Origin: CAZUGA01 sp964619885
GTDB taxonomy: Bacteria > Pseudomonadota > Gammaproteobacteria > Methylococcales > UBA1147
Assembly (NCBI GenBank): GCA_964619885.1
Contig: CAZUGA010000006.1
Coordinates: forward strand, 56,942-120,941
Reading direction: 5' to 3'
Length of the DNA stretch: 64,000 nt
Both the position numbers and the translations under genes were made by a program. The stretch's first letter is position 1; the number at the start of each line of letters is the position of its first letter. The notes beneath the pieces are model-generated. The model did not search any database. It had not been told where the DNA came from and saw nothing but the letters and a program-made list of their open reading frames with translations. Shown here piece after piece: positions 34,161 through 43,104 of this stretch.

Positions 34161-35440
34161 GGCGTGAATAATTGAGCCGTAGCTTCAGGGTTGGATGAAA
34201 AATACAAGTGGAGATAAGATGCTGTTAGATGACGTTGCCGGTACACCGGTTCTGCCGAACCGTGAAAGCATGCAGGTTCGGTATGAGCAAAGACTTCCAG
34301 CTCACAATCAAGCGATGAATGGTGAAAGGTATGGCCTCGAAACTGGCCTTCAGGCAAAGTGACGCTCTGCAAACCGATATTGATCAAATTGGATTGCATC
34401 ACAGCATTGCCGGGAAGCAGGCCAACCATGTTTGCACGCTGCCCTTGTTGATCTTGTAAGGATTGCAGCAAATACAGCATTCCGCCGCACTCGGCGAGGA
34501 GCGGCTGGTTAGCCAGAAAATGGATGCGAATCGCATCTTGCATAGTCTGATTCGCGGCAAGTTGCGCTAGGTGCAGTTCGGGGTAGCCACCCGGTAAATA
34601 GAGCGCATCGGCTCGAGGTAACTCGTTGCAGTTGAGCGGAGAGAAAAAGCAAATTTCTGCGCCCAACGAGCGCAGACAATCGATATTGGCCGGATAGATA
34701 AACGCAAATGCAGTATCGTGTGCAACAGCTATACGAATACCTTGCAAAATTGGCTTGGGTGGAGGTACTTCGACCGATTGAAATGTTACCGGTGGCAACT
34801 CGATATTGCTTATACCGTTCAGTGATTCGGCGGCTTGGTTGATGCGGGCCTCAAGATCTTTAATTTCGGATGATTGGAGCAAACCAAGATGCCTCTGAGG
34901 AAGTGCAATATTCTCATCATAAGATAGCCAGCCCAGACTTTGAATGCTTGTCGGTAGACTTTCCTCTAGCATCTGGTAATGTTTTCTTCCCGCCACGCGA
35001 TTAGCGAAAACACCAGCATGGACCAGCTCCGGCCTGAATTTCATTAGACCCAGGCTAATAGCGCCAAACGACTGCGCCATCGCGGAGCCATCGATTACGG
35101 CCATTACCGGAATTCCAAACATCATCGCCAGGTCGGCACTGGAAGGCGTTCCATCGAATAATCCCATCACACCTTCTATCAGGATCAGATCTGCTTCACC
35201 TGCAGCGTCATATAATAGCTGGCGGCAGTGATCTTCGCCGACCATGAATAAATCAAGCTGATATACCGGCGCCGCTGACGCCTGCTGCAGAATCATCGGA
35301 TCGAGGAAATCCGGCCCGGTCTTGAATATTCGTACCCGCCGGCCTTGATTATGATGGTAGCGTCCCAACGCAGAGGTAACCGTGGTTTTACCCTGGCTGG
35401 ATGAGTGCGCTGAAATAAATAAGGCGGGGCATCGTCTCAC
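34157..35440 (-). CDS. cbiA: Cobyrinic acid a,c-diamide synthase CbiA (CobB)
   Basis: This 427-residue enzyme has an N-terminal ATP-binding domain (LFISAHSSSQGKTTVTSALGRY, FKTGPDFLDPMILQQA) and a C-terminal glutaminase domain with the nucleophile in PLLAECGGMLYLLQSL. It amidates the a and c side chains of (hydrogeno)cobyrinic acid. GTG start overlaps the cobA stop as GTGA. Its presence shows that the cell handles corrin-ring intermediates, although no ring-synthesis genes are visible in the window. Confidence 0.95.
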   Translation of the reverse strand: MRRCPALFISAHSSSQGKTTVTSALGRYHHNQGRRVRIFKTGPDFLDPMILQQASAAPVYQLDLFMVGEDHCRQLLYDAAGEADLILIEGVMGLFDGTPSSADLAMMFGIPVMAVIDGSAMAQSFGAISLGLMKFRPELVHAGVFANRVAGRKHYQMLEESLPTSIQSLGWLSYDENIALPQRHLGLLQSSEIKDLEARINQAAESLNGISNIELPPVTFQSVEVPPPKPILQGIRIAVAHDTAFAFIYPANIDCLRSLGAEICFFSPLNCNELPRADALYLPGGYPELHLAQLAANQTMQDAIRIHFLANQPLLAECGGMLYLLQSLQDQQGQRANMVGLLPGNAVMQSNLINIGLQSVTLPEGQFRGHTFHHSSLDCELEVFAHTEPACFHGSAEPVYRQRHLTASYLHLYFSSNPEATAQLFTP

Positions 35441-36042
35441 AGATCAATGCCTTTTTGTGCACGAACTCCGGCTCTAAATGCATGTTTCACATCAACCAAT
35501 TCGGTGACGGTATCGGCAGCTTCAATCAGTGGCGCAGGCGCTGCACGTCCGGTGATTACGACATGTTGCATCTTTGGGCGAGCATTTATATCTGTCATGA
35601 CCGTGTCCAGACTTAGCCAACCGTATTTTAGTGGATATGTGAGCTCATCCAGTACGATTAAGTTGAATTCTGAGTCCGCCAACATCTGCCTCGCGACGGC
35701 CCACCCGCGTTGGGCGGTTTCGGTATCGCGAGCGAGGTTTTGCGTTTCCCAGGTGAAACCTTCGCCCAATACATGCCAGACAACGCCCGGTTGACGACGA
35801 TAAAAGGCTTCTTCTCCGGTATCAGAACGGCCTTTTATGAATTGTGCAACGCCAATTTTCATCTGATGTCCCAAGGCGCGTGCCAGCATACCGAAAGCCG
35901 AGCTTGATTTGCCCTTGCCATTACCCGTCAATACCAGCAATAATCCCTTTTCTTGATCTGCACTGGAAATAGTGTCATCGATCACCGCTTTCTTTCGCTG
36001 CATACGTGCACGGTGACGCTCTTCTTTATTGATTTTTTCCAT
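35437..36042 (-). CDS. cobA: Cob(I)yrinic acid a,c-diamide adenosyltransferase CobA (BtuR)
   Basis: This 201-residue P-loop protein has LLVLTGNGKGKSSSAFGMLARALGHQ, VAQFIKG, the Trp/His-containing VVWHVLGEGFTW and VLDELTYPLKYGWL. It transfers adenosyl from ATP to reduced corrinoid. It starts 4 bases after the btuM stop. All motifs are of the CobA/BtuR type, not PduO or EutT. Confidence 0.96.
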   Translation of the reverse strand: MEKINKEERHRARMQRKKAVIDDTISSADQEKGLLLVLTGNGKGKSSSAFGMLARALGHQMKIGVAQFIKGRSDTGEEAFYRRQPGVVWHVLGEGFTWETQNLARDTETAQRGWAVARQMLADSEFNLIVLDELTYPLKYGWLSLDTVMTDINARPKMQHVVITGRAAPAPLIEAADTVTELVDVKHAFRAGVRAQKGIDL

Positions 36043-36046
36043 CGCG

Positions 36047-36628
36047 TTATTTAGTTACCGCGCTTTGGTGAGTTTCGGCATTAGGAAACTGTGCGCATAT
36101 CAAATGGCTGATCGCGGCCAGGCTGACATAAAATGCCATTGATTGGAGGTAGGATGGAAAATATCTAATAAGCCGCTCACCGAATTCAGAGAAAGTGGGC
36201 TCAGCAAAGCGCCCGGAAAAATAATAGAAACCGCCGCTGGTAAACAATTCGCAAAGTGTCGCACCAACCAAACCGGCGGCCGCCAGAGCCAGTAGAGTCG
36301 GCCACTCGAAACGATGCCGTCGGGCATACCAGCGGCCTGCCAACCATAAGCAGGTGTAGCCCGGTAGCAATAGAATATATGCTGGGCTAATACAGAAACT
36401 GCTGATGCCTCCATACGTTATAGCGGTGTAATCCAGTACCGTAGTCAGTGCCAGTAAAAAAAGCAAAACCAGTCGGGATCGTAAATAAATACCAGCGACA
36501 AAGAACACCGACCATGAGGCGCTGGGTAGATGGTTCAAAGTGGGGAAATGCTGGCCTCGAGTTACAGATAAGAGGAACACTAGAACGAAGCCAATTAACC
36601 ATTGGCGCCGATTGGGAATAGTAATCAT
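36047..36628 (-). CDS. btuM: BtuM-like cobalamin transporter (solitary ECF S-component type)
   Basis: The ATG at 36628 has AGGAG 9 bases upstream; the frame is open farther but runs into the riboswitch. The 193-residue protein has about six membrane segments. A cysteine at residue 79, in GGISSFCISPAYILLLPGY, matches the position described for the cobalt-coordinating cysteine of BtuM proteins (Cys80 in Thiobacillus denitrificans BtuM). BtuM proteins import B12 across the inner membrane and can work without an ECF module. Being first gene behind a cobalamin riboswitch in a cob operon strongly supports this. I assigned it from size, Cys position and context, not from alignment. Confidence 0.8.
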   Translation of the reverse strand: MITIPNRRQWLIGFVLVFLLSVTRGQHFPTLNHLPSASWSVFFVAGIYLRSRLVLLFLLALTTVLDYTAITYGGISSFCISPAYILLLPGYTCLWLAGRWYARRHRFEWPTLLALAAAGLVGATLCELFTSGGFYYFSGRFAEPTFSEFGERLIRYFPSYLQSMAFYVSLAAISHLICAQFPNAETHQSAVTK

Positions 36629-36761
36629 TTTTGGCGACTCCTGCGCACGCACCCGTACGTGTTGCTGTAAAAAATCAGAGCGACGGAGCGGCAAAGAATC
36701 AACTGGGACAAGGATAAGACCGTTGATCGCAACATCGCCCGCCGCAATGACAACTAAATGC

Positions 36762-36952
36762 TGCAGGCCGGTCTCCGGACTTGCGAGCGGTGGATAACCT
36801 GGCAAATCGCCTTCCCACGTTAACACGCAGTGGCTGTTTGATTGGCCGTGACTCACTTACCGTTGCGGGGGCAGCGCCGGAATTGTTCTGATTATCAACA
36901 GAGCGCACCGGCTTCCCGTTTCATCCCAAAGATAGATATAAATGGGACACCT
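36762..36952 (-). ncRNA. Cobalamin riboswitch of the btuM-cob operon
   Basis: On the minus strand the conserved series is present: AACGGGAAGCCGGTG, ACAATTCCGGCGCTGCCCCC, GCAACGG, GAGTCACGG, GGGAAGGCG and the B12 box GTCCGGAGACCGGCCTGC. It ends 133 bases before the btuM start. It is predicted to switch off eleven downstream genes when B12 is abundant. Confidence 0.95.
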
Positions 36953-36965
36953 GAAGCTGACCGCG

Positions 36966-36994
36966 AATCTATAATAACAACGAGTTAGAGTCAA
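36966..36994 (-). promoter_or_regulatory. Sigma-70 promoter of the cob operon
   Basis: TTGACT (minus strand, 36989-36994) and TAGATT (36966-36971) are separated by exactly 17 bases and place the start of transcription just before the riboswitch. The layout mirrors the btuB promoter. Confidence 0.55.
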
Positions 36995-37384
36995 GTATTT
37001 CTACATCGTGCTACACGGCTAAATTGGGCGAAACATACAGTTAAAAGTAACCTGCAAATATATTGTAGATTTACGGAGAAACTAGGGCTTTTAAGGTTAA
37101 TACTAAAAGCTATTTAGTTCAGCGCGCGGCATTATGGACATGTGTAGTTATATTGTTAGCCTTTGCCCCAAACAGTTTGATATCGGATAACAGCTTCGGA
37201 TGCTCGCAAAATTCTAACGGGTTTGCCCGGTTTCCAATTCCGCTATATTTACTTTTCTTCACACTCAAATTAATAGTGTACAATTTAAACTCTTTTATAC
37301 TTTTAAATGAGGCACATTAGGTATCGTTGTTCCCTGTCGATGCCAGCTGGCCTTATTTTTCTTGGTCTGCAAGAAAATTTTTCG
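36995..37384. other. Intergenic region between cob operon promoter and threonine aldolase
   Basis: About 390 AT-rich bases. An ATG at 37307 is in frame with the aldolase and would add 26 residues not typical of the family. No RNA or repeat was recognised. Confidence 0.4.
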
Positions 37385-38434
37385 ATGATCTTTGCCTCCG
37401 ATAATTGGGCCGGTGTCCATCCGGCTATTACGCGCCGACTTTCCGATGAAGCCAGCGGTTTTTCCGCAGCCTATGGCTCCAGTGAGCTGGACCGACACAT
37501 TGAACAAAAATTCAATCAACTGTTCGAGCGCGAAGTCGCGGTGTTTTTTGTCGCGACGGGTACGGCTGCAAATTCCTTGGCGCTAGCGGCGGTAAATCGG
37601 CCCGGCGGTGTAAGCTTTTGCCACCGGGAAGCGCATATGATTGAAGATGAATGTGGTGCCCCCGAGTTTTTTACCCACGGGGCTCGATTGGTTCCGGTCG
37701 ATGGTGAAAACGGAAAGATCGATCCACAAAAACTAGAATCTGAAATCGCCCGCTTTCCACCGGACTTTGTCCACGCAGGGCAGCCCATGGCGATTTCTAT
37801 AACGCAGGCCACTGAAATTGGTACCGTGTATCAAACGAACGAAATTTCCACGATTTCGGCGATTGCTAAAAAGCATGCGTTGCCACTGCATATGGACGGT
37901 GCACGTTTCGCCAATGCACTAGTTGCGCTGGATCTTTCGCCGGCGGAAATGACCTGGAAACTGGGTGTCGATATTATTTCTTTTGGTGCAACCAAAAACG
38001 GTTGTTGGTGCGCTGAGGCATTGGTGTTTACCGAACCGAAAATGGCCAAAGACCTGCCGTTTATCCGTAAACGCGCAGCCCAGCTATTTTCCAAAACGCG
38101 TTTCGTGGCCTGCCAGTTCGATGCATATCTGGAGGATGGTTTGTGGCTCGACCTGGCGCGCCATGCAAATACAATGGCTGACTGCTTGCGAGACGGGATC
38201 ACGCGTTCAGAAAGAGCCCGGTTGGCTTGGCCAACCTATGCTAATGAAGTGTTTTGTATCATCAGTCAAAGCGTAGAAGACGAATTAACGCAACAGGGCG
38301 CAATATTTCATGAATGGAACCTACCAAGAGCCGAACAAAATATCATGGGTGACGATGAAAATTTGATTCGACTAGTGACCAGTTTTGCGACAAAGTCCGA
38401 TCAAGTCGATCGCTTTATTGATCTGTTGGGTTAG
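37385..38434 (+). CDS. ltaE: Low-specificity L-threonine aldolase
   Basis: The product is 349 residues from the ATG at 37385 (MIFASDNWAGVHPAI), chosen because family members start at this FASDN-like motif. PLP-enzyme features include GTAANSLALAAV, LHMDGARFANALVAL (with the conserved Asp) and the Schiff-base lysine in SFGATKNGCWCAEA. It cleaves threonine/allo-threonine to glycine and acetaldehyde. It stands alone. Link to B12 (threonine phosphate) metabolism is only by proximity. Confidence 0.9.
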   Translation: MIFASDNWAGVHPAITRRLSDEASGFSAAYGSSELDRHIEQKFNQLFEREVAVFFVATGTAANSLALAAVNRPGGVSFCHREAHMIEDECGAPEFFTHGARLVPVDGENGKIDPQKLESEIARFPPDFVHAGQPMAISITQATEIGTVYQTNEISTISAIAKKHALPLHMDGARFANALVALDLSPAEMTWKLGVDIISFGATKNGCWCAEALVFTEPKMAKDLPFIRKRAAQLFSKTRFVACQFDAYLEDGLWLDLARHANTMADCLRDGITRSERARLAWPTYANEVFCIISQSVEDELTQQGAIFHEWNLPRAEQNIMGDDENLIRLVTSFATKSDQVDRFIDLLG

Positions 38435-38465
38435 ATCCGAATCAGCACGGGAAGAAAATTCGCTT

Positions 38466-39461
38466 TTAATCTTCAGGATAAATCACTTTCCAATCGTTTT
38501 TCATATCCACCACGGACCAATCATTTTTTAGAGCAGCCTCCATTGCCTTGTCGAGTTTGCCGATGGCGGAATTTTTATCGTACGCATATTCTCGCTCAGC
38601 ATCGGTATGGTGGATCAGCAGCATGAGTCGTTTACCATCGCCTGCGGCGGTCCATTGGAGCATTTCTAAGTCACCATCGGAATTACCGAATGCCGCTATG
38701 GGTCGCCGGCCGATATGTTGGTTAATGCCGATCGGTTTGTCGGCTTTGTCATCGATGAAATTAATTTTTGCCAATCTTACTAATACCGGTTTACCGTTGC
38801 GCAATTCCAATTTCGTTTTGATGCTGCTTCCGATTACCTGTTCGGGTGGGATACCGTAAACGACCTCGGTCCACGGACGCATGAATTCGATGCCGCCGCC
38901 GGAAACGATAAATGTTTTAAAGCCGTTGGCGCGAAGATAGTTGAGCAATTCGAGCATGGGTTGAAACACCATTTCGGTATACGGCCGTTTGAACCTGGGA
39001 TGTTTGGCGGTGGTCAACCAATCCTTAACCGAATATGAAAATTCTTCCGTGGTATTGCCGGCATGAGTGGCCATAATCAACTGTAACAAACCTTCATGGC
39101 CGCTGGCGGCCAGCGAATCCATATCGTTTTCAAGTACTGCCTTGAACGGTTGAGTTTCTTGCCAATCCGGGTGTTGCGCCGCCAGTTTTTTCACCTGGTC
39201 GATCGCGAACAGCAACTGAAAATAGACCGGCCGCTCAGACCATAGTGTACCGTCATTGTCGAAGGTGGCTATGCGTTCGGTAGGTGGGACGTAATCCGGG
39301 CTGGATGGATCCGTTACCGCGGCGACAAATAACAGAATACTCTGCTTGGCAGGAGATTCATTCCAAGATGGTAAGGGGTCTATACCTGCGAGACAGGTTT
39401 TAACAACGAAACCAAGCAGTAGGATACCTACAAATTTCGAAAAATGGTTTTTTTTAGGCAT
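38466..39461 (-). CDS. Exported HAD-family phosphatase
   Basis: This 331-residue protein has a signal peptide (cleavage near KTCLA-GID) and the HAD nucleophile motif IATFDNDGTLW (Asp68, Asp70). Motif II is in FIVSGGG and motif III/IV in IAAFGNSDGDLEML. It is probably a periplasmic phosphohydrolase related to haloacid dehalogenase-like proteins that often accompany sulfatases. The sulfatase gene lies just upstream on the same strand, separated by a hairpin. The substrate is unknown. Confidence 0.85.
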   Translation of the reverse strand: MPKKNHFSKFVGILLLGFVVKTCLAGIDPLPSWNESPAKQSILLFVAAVTDPSSPDYVPPTERIATFDNDGTLWSERPVYFQLLFAIDQVKKLAAQHPDWQETQPFKAVLENDMDSLAASGHEGLLQLIMATHAGNTTEEFSYSVKDWLTTAKHPRFKRPYTEMVFQPMLELLNYLRANGFKTFIVSGGGIEFMRPWTEVVYGIPPEQVIGSSIKTKLELRNGKPVLVRLAKINFIDDKADKPIGINQHIGRRPIAAFGNSDGDLEMLQWTAAGDGKRLMLLIHHTDAEREYAYDKNSAIGKLDKAMEAALKNDWSVVDMKNDWKVIYPED

Positions 39462-39487
39462 AGCAACCTCGTTAACGCCCTAGATAA

Positions 39488-39513
39488 AGTCAGGTGCAGC
39501 TATACACCTGACT
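39488..39513 (-). terminator. Hairpin between the sulfatase and HAD genes
   Basis: AGTCAGGTG and CACCTGACT form a 9-bp perfect stem with an 8-base loop, followed on the minus strand by TTATCT. It may terminate or attenuate sulfatase transcription before the HAD gene. Confidence 0.6.
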
Positions 39514-39551
39514 GTCATTAACCAAACTGTTAATTATCAGCCGCTACCAGG

Positions 39552-41096
39552 TCATTGTGCTCCCGCAGGGTTGCTTAAGCCTTCCATGACTTTGTCCAAA
39601 CTAAAGCTGGCAGCTTTTTGTCGTGGTGGATAATCTTTAAATGTACTTAGGAATTTTCCGACATAAGCTTGCGCGGGTACCAGCAGATAGGCGCGATCTA
39701 TCAACCAATCATAATAGGTATTTGACGTTATTTGGGACCGCTCGTAGGGATCGCGTCGAAGATTGAATATTAGCGGGATACGCAACGGTACAAACGGTTC
39801 AGCCCATGCTTGTAAAGTCGCTTCGACCCGCTGTTCCATAAAAATTAACTTCCAGTCGTCGTAGCGCAATGCTGTCAGGTCGCCATCATCCGAAAAATAG
39901 AAGATTTCCTTGCGCGGGCTTTGTTCGGTCTGGCCGGTCAGTAGCGGTAAAATATTGTAACCATCCAGGTGTACCTTATAGTTTCTGCCGATCGCCTTAT
40001 AGCCGGTCAGCAATTTCTCTTTTACGTCTGGGTTACCCGCAGCAGCCAGAAATGTGGGTAACCAATCCATATGATGCACAATTTGGTTGGACACTGAACC
40101 GGGATTGATCTTACCCGGCCACCGGACCATGGCGGGCACCCGCCAACCGCCCTCCCAATTGGTGTTTTTTTCCCCCCGGAATGGTGTCATGGCGGCATCG
40201 GGCCAGGTATTCATATGTGGGCCGTTGTCCGTTGAATAAAACACAATGGTGTTATCCGCGATGCCGAGTTCGTCCAATTTTTTCAAGAAGAGGCCGATAT
40301 GACGGTCGTGCTCGACCATACCGTCACTATATTCATCCTGACCCGAAATACCACGCAGTTCATCCTTAACATGCGTACGGAAATGCATGCGCGTGCCATT
40401 CCACCAGACAAACCAGGGTTTACCCGCTTTGTTCTGCCGTTCTATAAATTTCAACGCAGCAGCAGAGGTTTCGTCATCTACCGTTTCCATTCGCTTTTTC
40501 GTCAATGGACCGGTATCTTCAATCTTACCGCTAGCGGTGGACTTTATTACGCCGCGCGGACCAAATTTTTTGCGGAAGCTTGGGTCCTTGGGGTAATCCT
40601 CATTTTCCGGTTCTTCCTCTGCATTTAGGTGATACAAGTTACCGAAAAATTCGTCAAAACCGTGGTTTGTCGGCAGCATTTCGTCGCGGTCGCCGAGGTG
40701 GTTTTTGCCAAATTGCCCGGTAGCGTAGCCTTCTTTTTTCAACAGACCGGCTATTGTAGGATCCTTTTCATTCATACCCTCTTTGGCACCAGGGAGCCCG
40801 ACTTTACTCAAGCCAGTACGATAAACACTTTGTCCCATGATGAAAGAAGAGCGACCCGCGGTACAGCTTTGCTCTCCATAGTAGTCGGTGAATAGCATCC
40901 CTTCGTCAGCGATGCGGTCAATATTGGGTGTTTTGTAACCCATGACGCCTTTGCTGTACGCGCTAACATTAGATTGACCGATATCGTCGCCCCAGATCAC
41001 CAGAATGTTAGGTTGACCCTTCTCGGCAAAACTTACAGTTGAAGTGATCGCGTAGGCCATCATTAATCTTAAAAACAGTGCTGCCTTATTCGTCAT
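39552..41096 (-). CDS. Exported arylsulfatase (Cys-type)
   Basis: This 514-residue sulfatase-fold enzyme has a signal peptide (near TVSFA-EKG), an N-terminal metal site ILVIWGDDIG and the formylglycine motif CTAGRSS (Cys78). Other expected sites are LGDRDEMLPTNHGFDEFFGNLYH and YSTDNGPHMNTWPDAAMTPFRGEKNTNWEGG. The cysteine must be converted to formylglycine by an FGE or anSME not present in this window. It removes sulfate esters in the periplasm; the organic part of the substrate is not predictable. Confidence 0.92.
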   Translation of the reverse strand: MTNKAALFLRLMMAYAITSTVSFAEKGQPNILVIWGDDIGQSNVSAYSKGVMGYKTPNIDRIADEGMLFTDYYGEQSCTAGRSSFIMGQSVYRTGLSKVGLPGAKEGMNEKDPTIAGLLKKEGYATGQFGKNHLGDRDEMLPTNHGFDEFFGNLYHLNAEEEPENEDYPKDPSFRKKFGPRGVIKSTASGKIEDTGPLTKKRMETVDDETSAAALKFIERQNKAGKPWFVWWNGTRMHFRTHVKDELRGISGQDEYSDGMVEHDRHIGLFLKKLDELGIADNTIVFYSTDNGPHMNTWPDAAMTPFRGEKNTNWEGGWRVPAMVRWPGKINPGSVSNQIVHHMDWLPTFLAAAGNPDVKEKLLTGYKAIGRNYKVHLDGYNILPLLTGQTEQSPRKEIFYFSDDGDLTALRYDDWKLIFMEQRVEATLQAWAEPFVPLRIPLIFNLRRDPYERSQITSNTYYDWLIDRAYLLVPAQAYVGKFLSTFKDYPPRQKAASFSLDKVMEGLSNPAGAQ

Positions 41097-41459
41097 GTTG
41101 ATTTCCTTACGTTGCCGAAATTTGAAAACTGTTTTCTATAGCAATCGGTGTAACGCACAGCCTGAATTTGCTACAAACCAGTTGTACGGGTCTCATGTAA
41201 CGAACCGTTTTGATTACATGCAAAACGGGTTACGGGAATGTCTGACAAAGGTTATAGAAAAACATCGATGCAATCAATTATATCGAATGAAACCCAATCT
41301 CTTTTTGGTAAAAATATTCTATCGAACTACCACATTGCAATATAAGTGCGAAAAAATCGAGTGTATCTGTACGCGATAAAATGCCAGTCGTACATACGAA
41401 ACAAAAGGTGCCAGCGATATAGGGTATAATTGACTGTTTACCGAAAATTCATACTCCCA
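41097..41459. promoter_or_regulatory. Intergenic region with probable prfC promoter
   Basis: About 360 bases between divergent genes. A perfect TATAAT lies at 41425-41430, 30 bases before the prfC ATG. I cannot see a good -35 (17 bases upstream is CAAAAG). Nothing else was recognised. Confidence 0.4.
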
Positions 41460-43040
41460 ATGTCAGAGTTTCTTTCAGAGTTGCAGCGTCGCAGGACGTT
41501 TGCAATTATCTCCCACCCGGATGCGGGCAAAACTACGTTAACCGAGAAGCTGCTTTTATTCGGTGGTGCGATTCAGTTGGCGGGATCTGTCAAGGGGCGG
41601 AAGGCCGCGCGGCACGCTACCTCCGATTGGATGGAAATGGAAAAGGAGCGTGGCATTTCGGTAACGACTTCGGTCATGCAGTTCGTACATAACGGGCGGG
41701 TAATCAATTTATTGGATACCCCGGGTCACGAAGACTTTTCCGAGGATACCTACCGCACATTGACCGCCGTTGATTCGGCGTTGATGGTAATCGATTGCGC
41801 GAAAGGCGTGGAAGACAGAACCATTAAACTGATGGATGTGTGCAGGCTTCGAGATACACCAATTTTGACGTTTATCAATAAGCTGGATCGGGAAGGTCGT
41901 GATCCGATCGAGTTGCTCGATCAAGTTGAAAGTGTGCTAAAGATTGAGTGCGCGCCGGTCACCTGGCCTATCGGTATGGGAAAACGGTTCAAGGGTGTTT
42001 ACCAGCTGTATGATGATGCGATCCAACTGTTCAATCCTCAGCACGGTGGCAAAATTGCCAAGGGTGAAATGATCCAAGGTTTGGACAACCCGCGCCTGGA
42101 TGAGTTGCTAGGGGGGCTGGCCAATGAAATGCGTGATGAAATCGAATTGGTGCAGGGTGCCAGTCATAAATTCGATGTTGATCGGTATCTGGACGGAACT
42201 CAAACGCCTGTATTTTTCGGGTCGGCGATCAATAATTTTGGCATACTGGAATTGTTAGATGCTTTTGCCGAATATGCGCCGACACCCCGATCCAGAGAAG
42301 CGGCGGAACGTTCCGTATCACCGGAGGATGAAAATTTTACCGGATTCGTTTTCAAGGTGCAGGCCAATATGGATCCGGCTCATCGTGACCGAATAGCTTT
42401 TCTAAGGGTATGTTCCGGAAAATACATCAAAGGCATGAGAATGCACCATGTTCGGACGGGTAAGAAAATTCAAATTGGTAATGCGATTACCTTCCAAGCC
42501 GATAGTCGAACGAATATTGACGAGGCTTATCCAGGCGATATTCTGGGCCTGCATAATCACGGTACGATCCAGGTTGGGGATACATTTACGTTGGGTGAAT
42601 CATTAAAATACGGGGGTATCCCGTATTTTGCACCGGAATTGTTTCGTCGTGTAGTTTTAAAAGATCCGTTACGCGCCAAAGCTTTGCAAAAAGGTTTGGT
42701 ACAGCTTACGGAGGAGGGTGCGACCCAGTTGTTCAAACCACTACGGAATAATGATCTTATCTTAGGTGCGGTTGGGACGCTTCAGTTTGATGTTACCGCT
42801 TTCAGATTGAAATCTGAGTACAACGTTGATTGTGTATACGATAATGTGGGGATAGTCGCGGCACGTTGGGTGATTGCCGATGACGCAAAGAATCTGGAGC
42901 TTTTTAAGAAAAAGGCTTTCGATAATCTAGCTGAAGACGGGGGCGGTTATTTGGTCTATTTGGCTTCAAGCCGCGTGAATTTACAGCTAACACAAGAGCG
43001 CTGGCCCGATATTCAATTCAAAGCAACTAGGGAATTGTAG
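41460..43040 (+). CDS. prfC: Peptide chain release factor 3
   Basis: This 526-residue translational GTPase starts at the ATG at 41460 (MSEFLSELQRRRTF); an upstream TTG is not needed. G motifs: SHPDAGKTTL, RGISVTTSVMQF, LLDTPGHEDF and TFINKLDR. Length and C-terminal domain match RF3, which recycles RF1/RF2 after termination. Single-gene unit ending in a strong terminator. Confidence 0.97.
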   Translation: MSEFLSELQRRRTFAIISHPDAGKTTLTEKLLLFGGAIQLAGSVKGRKAARHATSDWMEMEKERGISVTTSVMQFVHNGRVINLLDTPGHEDFSEDTYRTLTAVDSALMVIDCAKGVEDRTIKLMDVCRLRDTPILTFINKLDREGRDPIELLDQVESVLKIECAPVTWPIGMGKRFKGVYQLYDDAIQLFNPQHGGKIAKGEMIQGLDNPRLDELLGGLANEMRDEIELVQGASHKFDVDRYLDGTQTPVFFGSAINNFGILELLDAFAEYAPTPRSREAAERSVSPEDENFTGFVFKVQANMDPAHRDRIAFLRVCSGKYIKGMRMHHVRTGKKIQIGNAITFQADSRTNIDEAYPGDILGLHNHGTIQVGDTFTLGESLKYGGIPYFAPELFRRVVLKDPLRAKALQKGLVQLTEEGATQLFKPLRNNDLILGAVGTLQFDVTAFRLKSEYNVDCVYDNVGIVAARWVIADDAKNLELFKKKAFDNLAEDGGGYLVYLASSRVNLQLTQERWPDIQFKATREL

Positions 43041-43064
43041 GTGCATTTCGATAGACAATAAAAA

Positions 43065-43086
43065 AGCCGCCTTTGCAGGCGGCTTC
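43065..43086. terminator. Bidirectional terminator after prfC
   Basis: AAGCCGCCT / AGGCGGCTT form a 9-bp stem with a TTGC loop, flanked by an A-tract on the left and T-rich sequence on the right. It serves prfC (plus) and the cytochrome gene (minus). Confidence 0.85.
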
Positions 43087-43104
43087 TTAGTATAAAACGT
43101 TTGA

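Noticed and set aside
36629..36856. N-terminal extension of the BtuM-like protein
   Set aside because: It overlaps the B12 box of the riboswitch; the ATG at 36628 has a good AGGAG.
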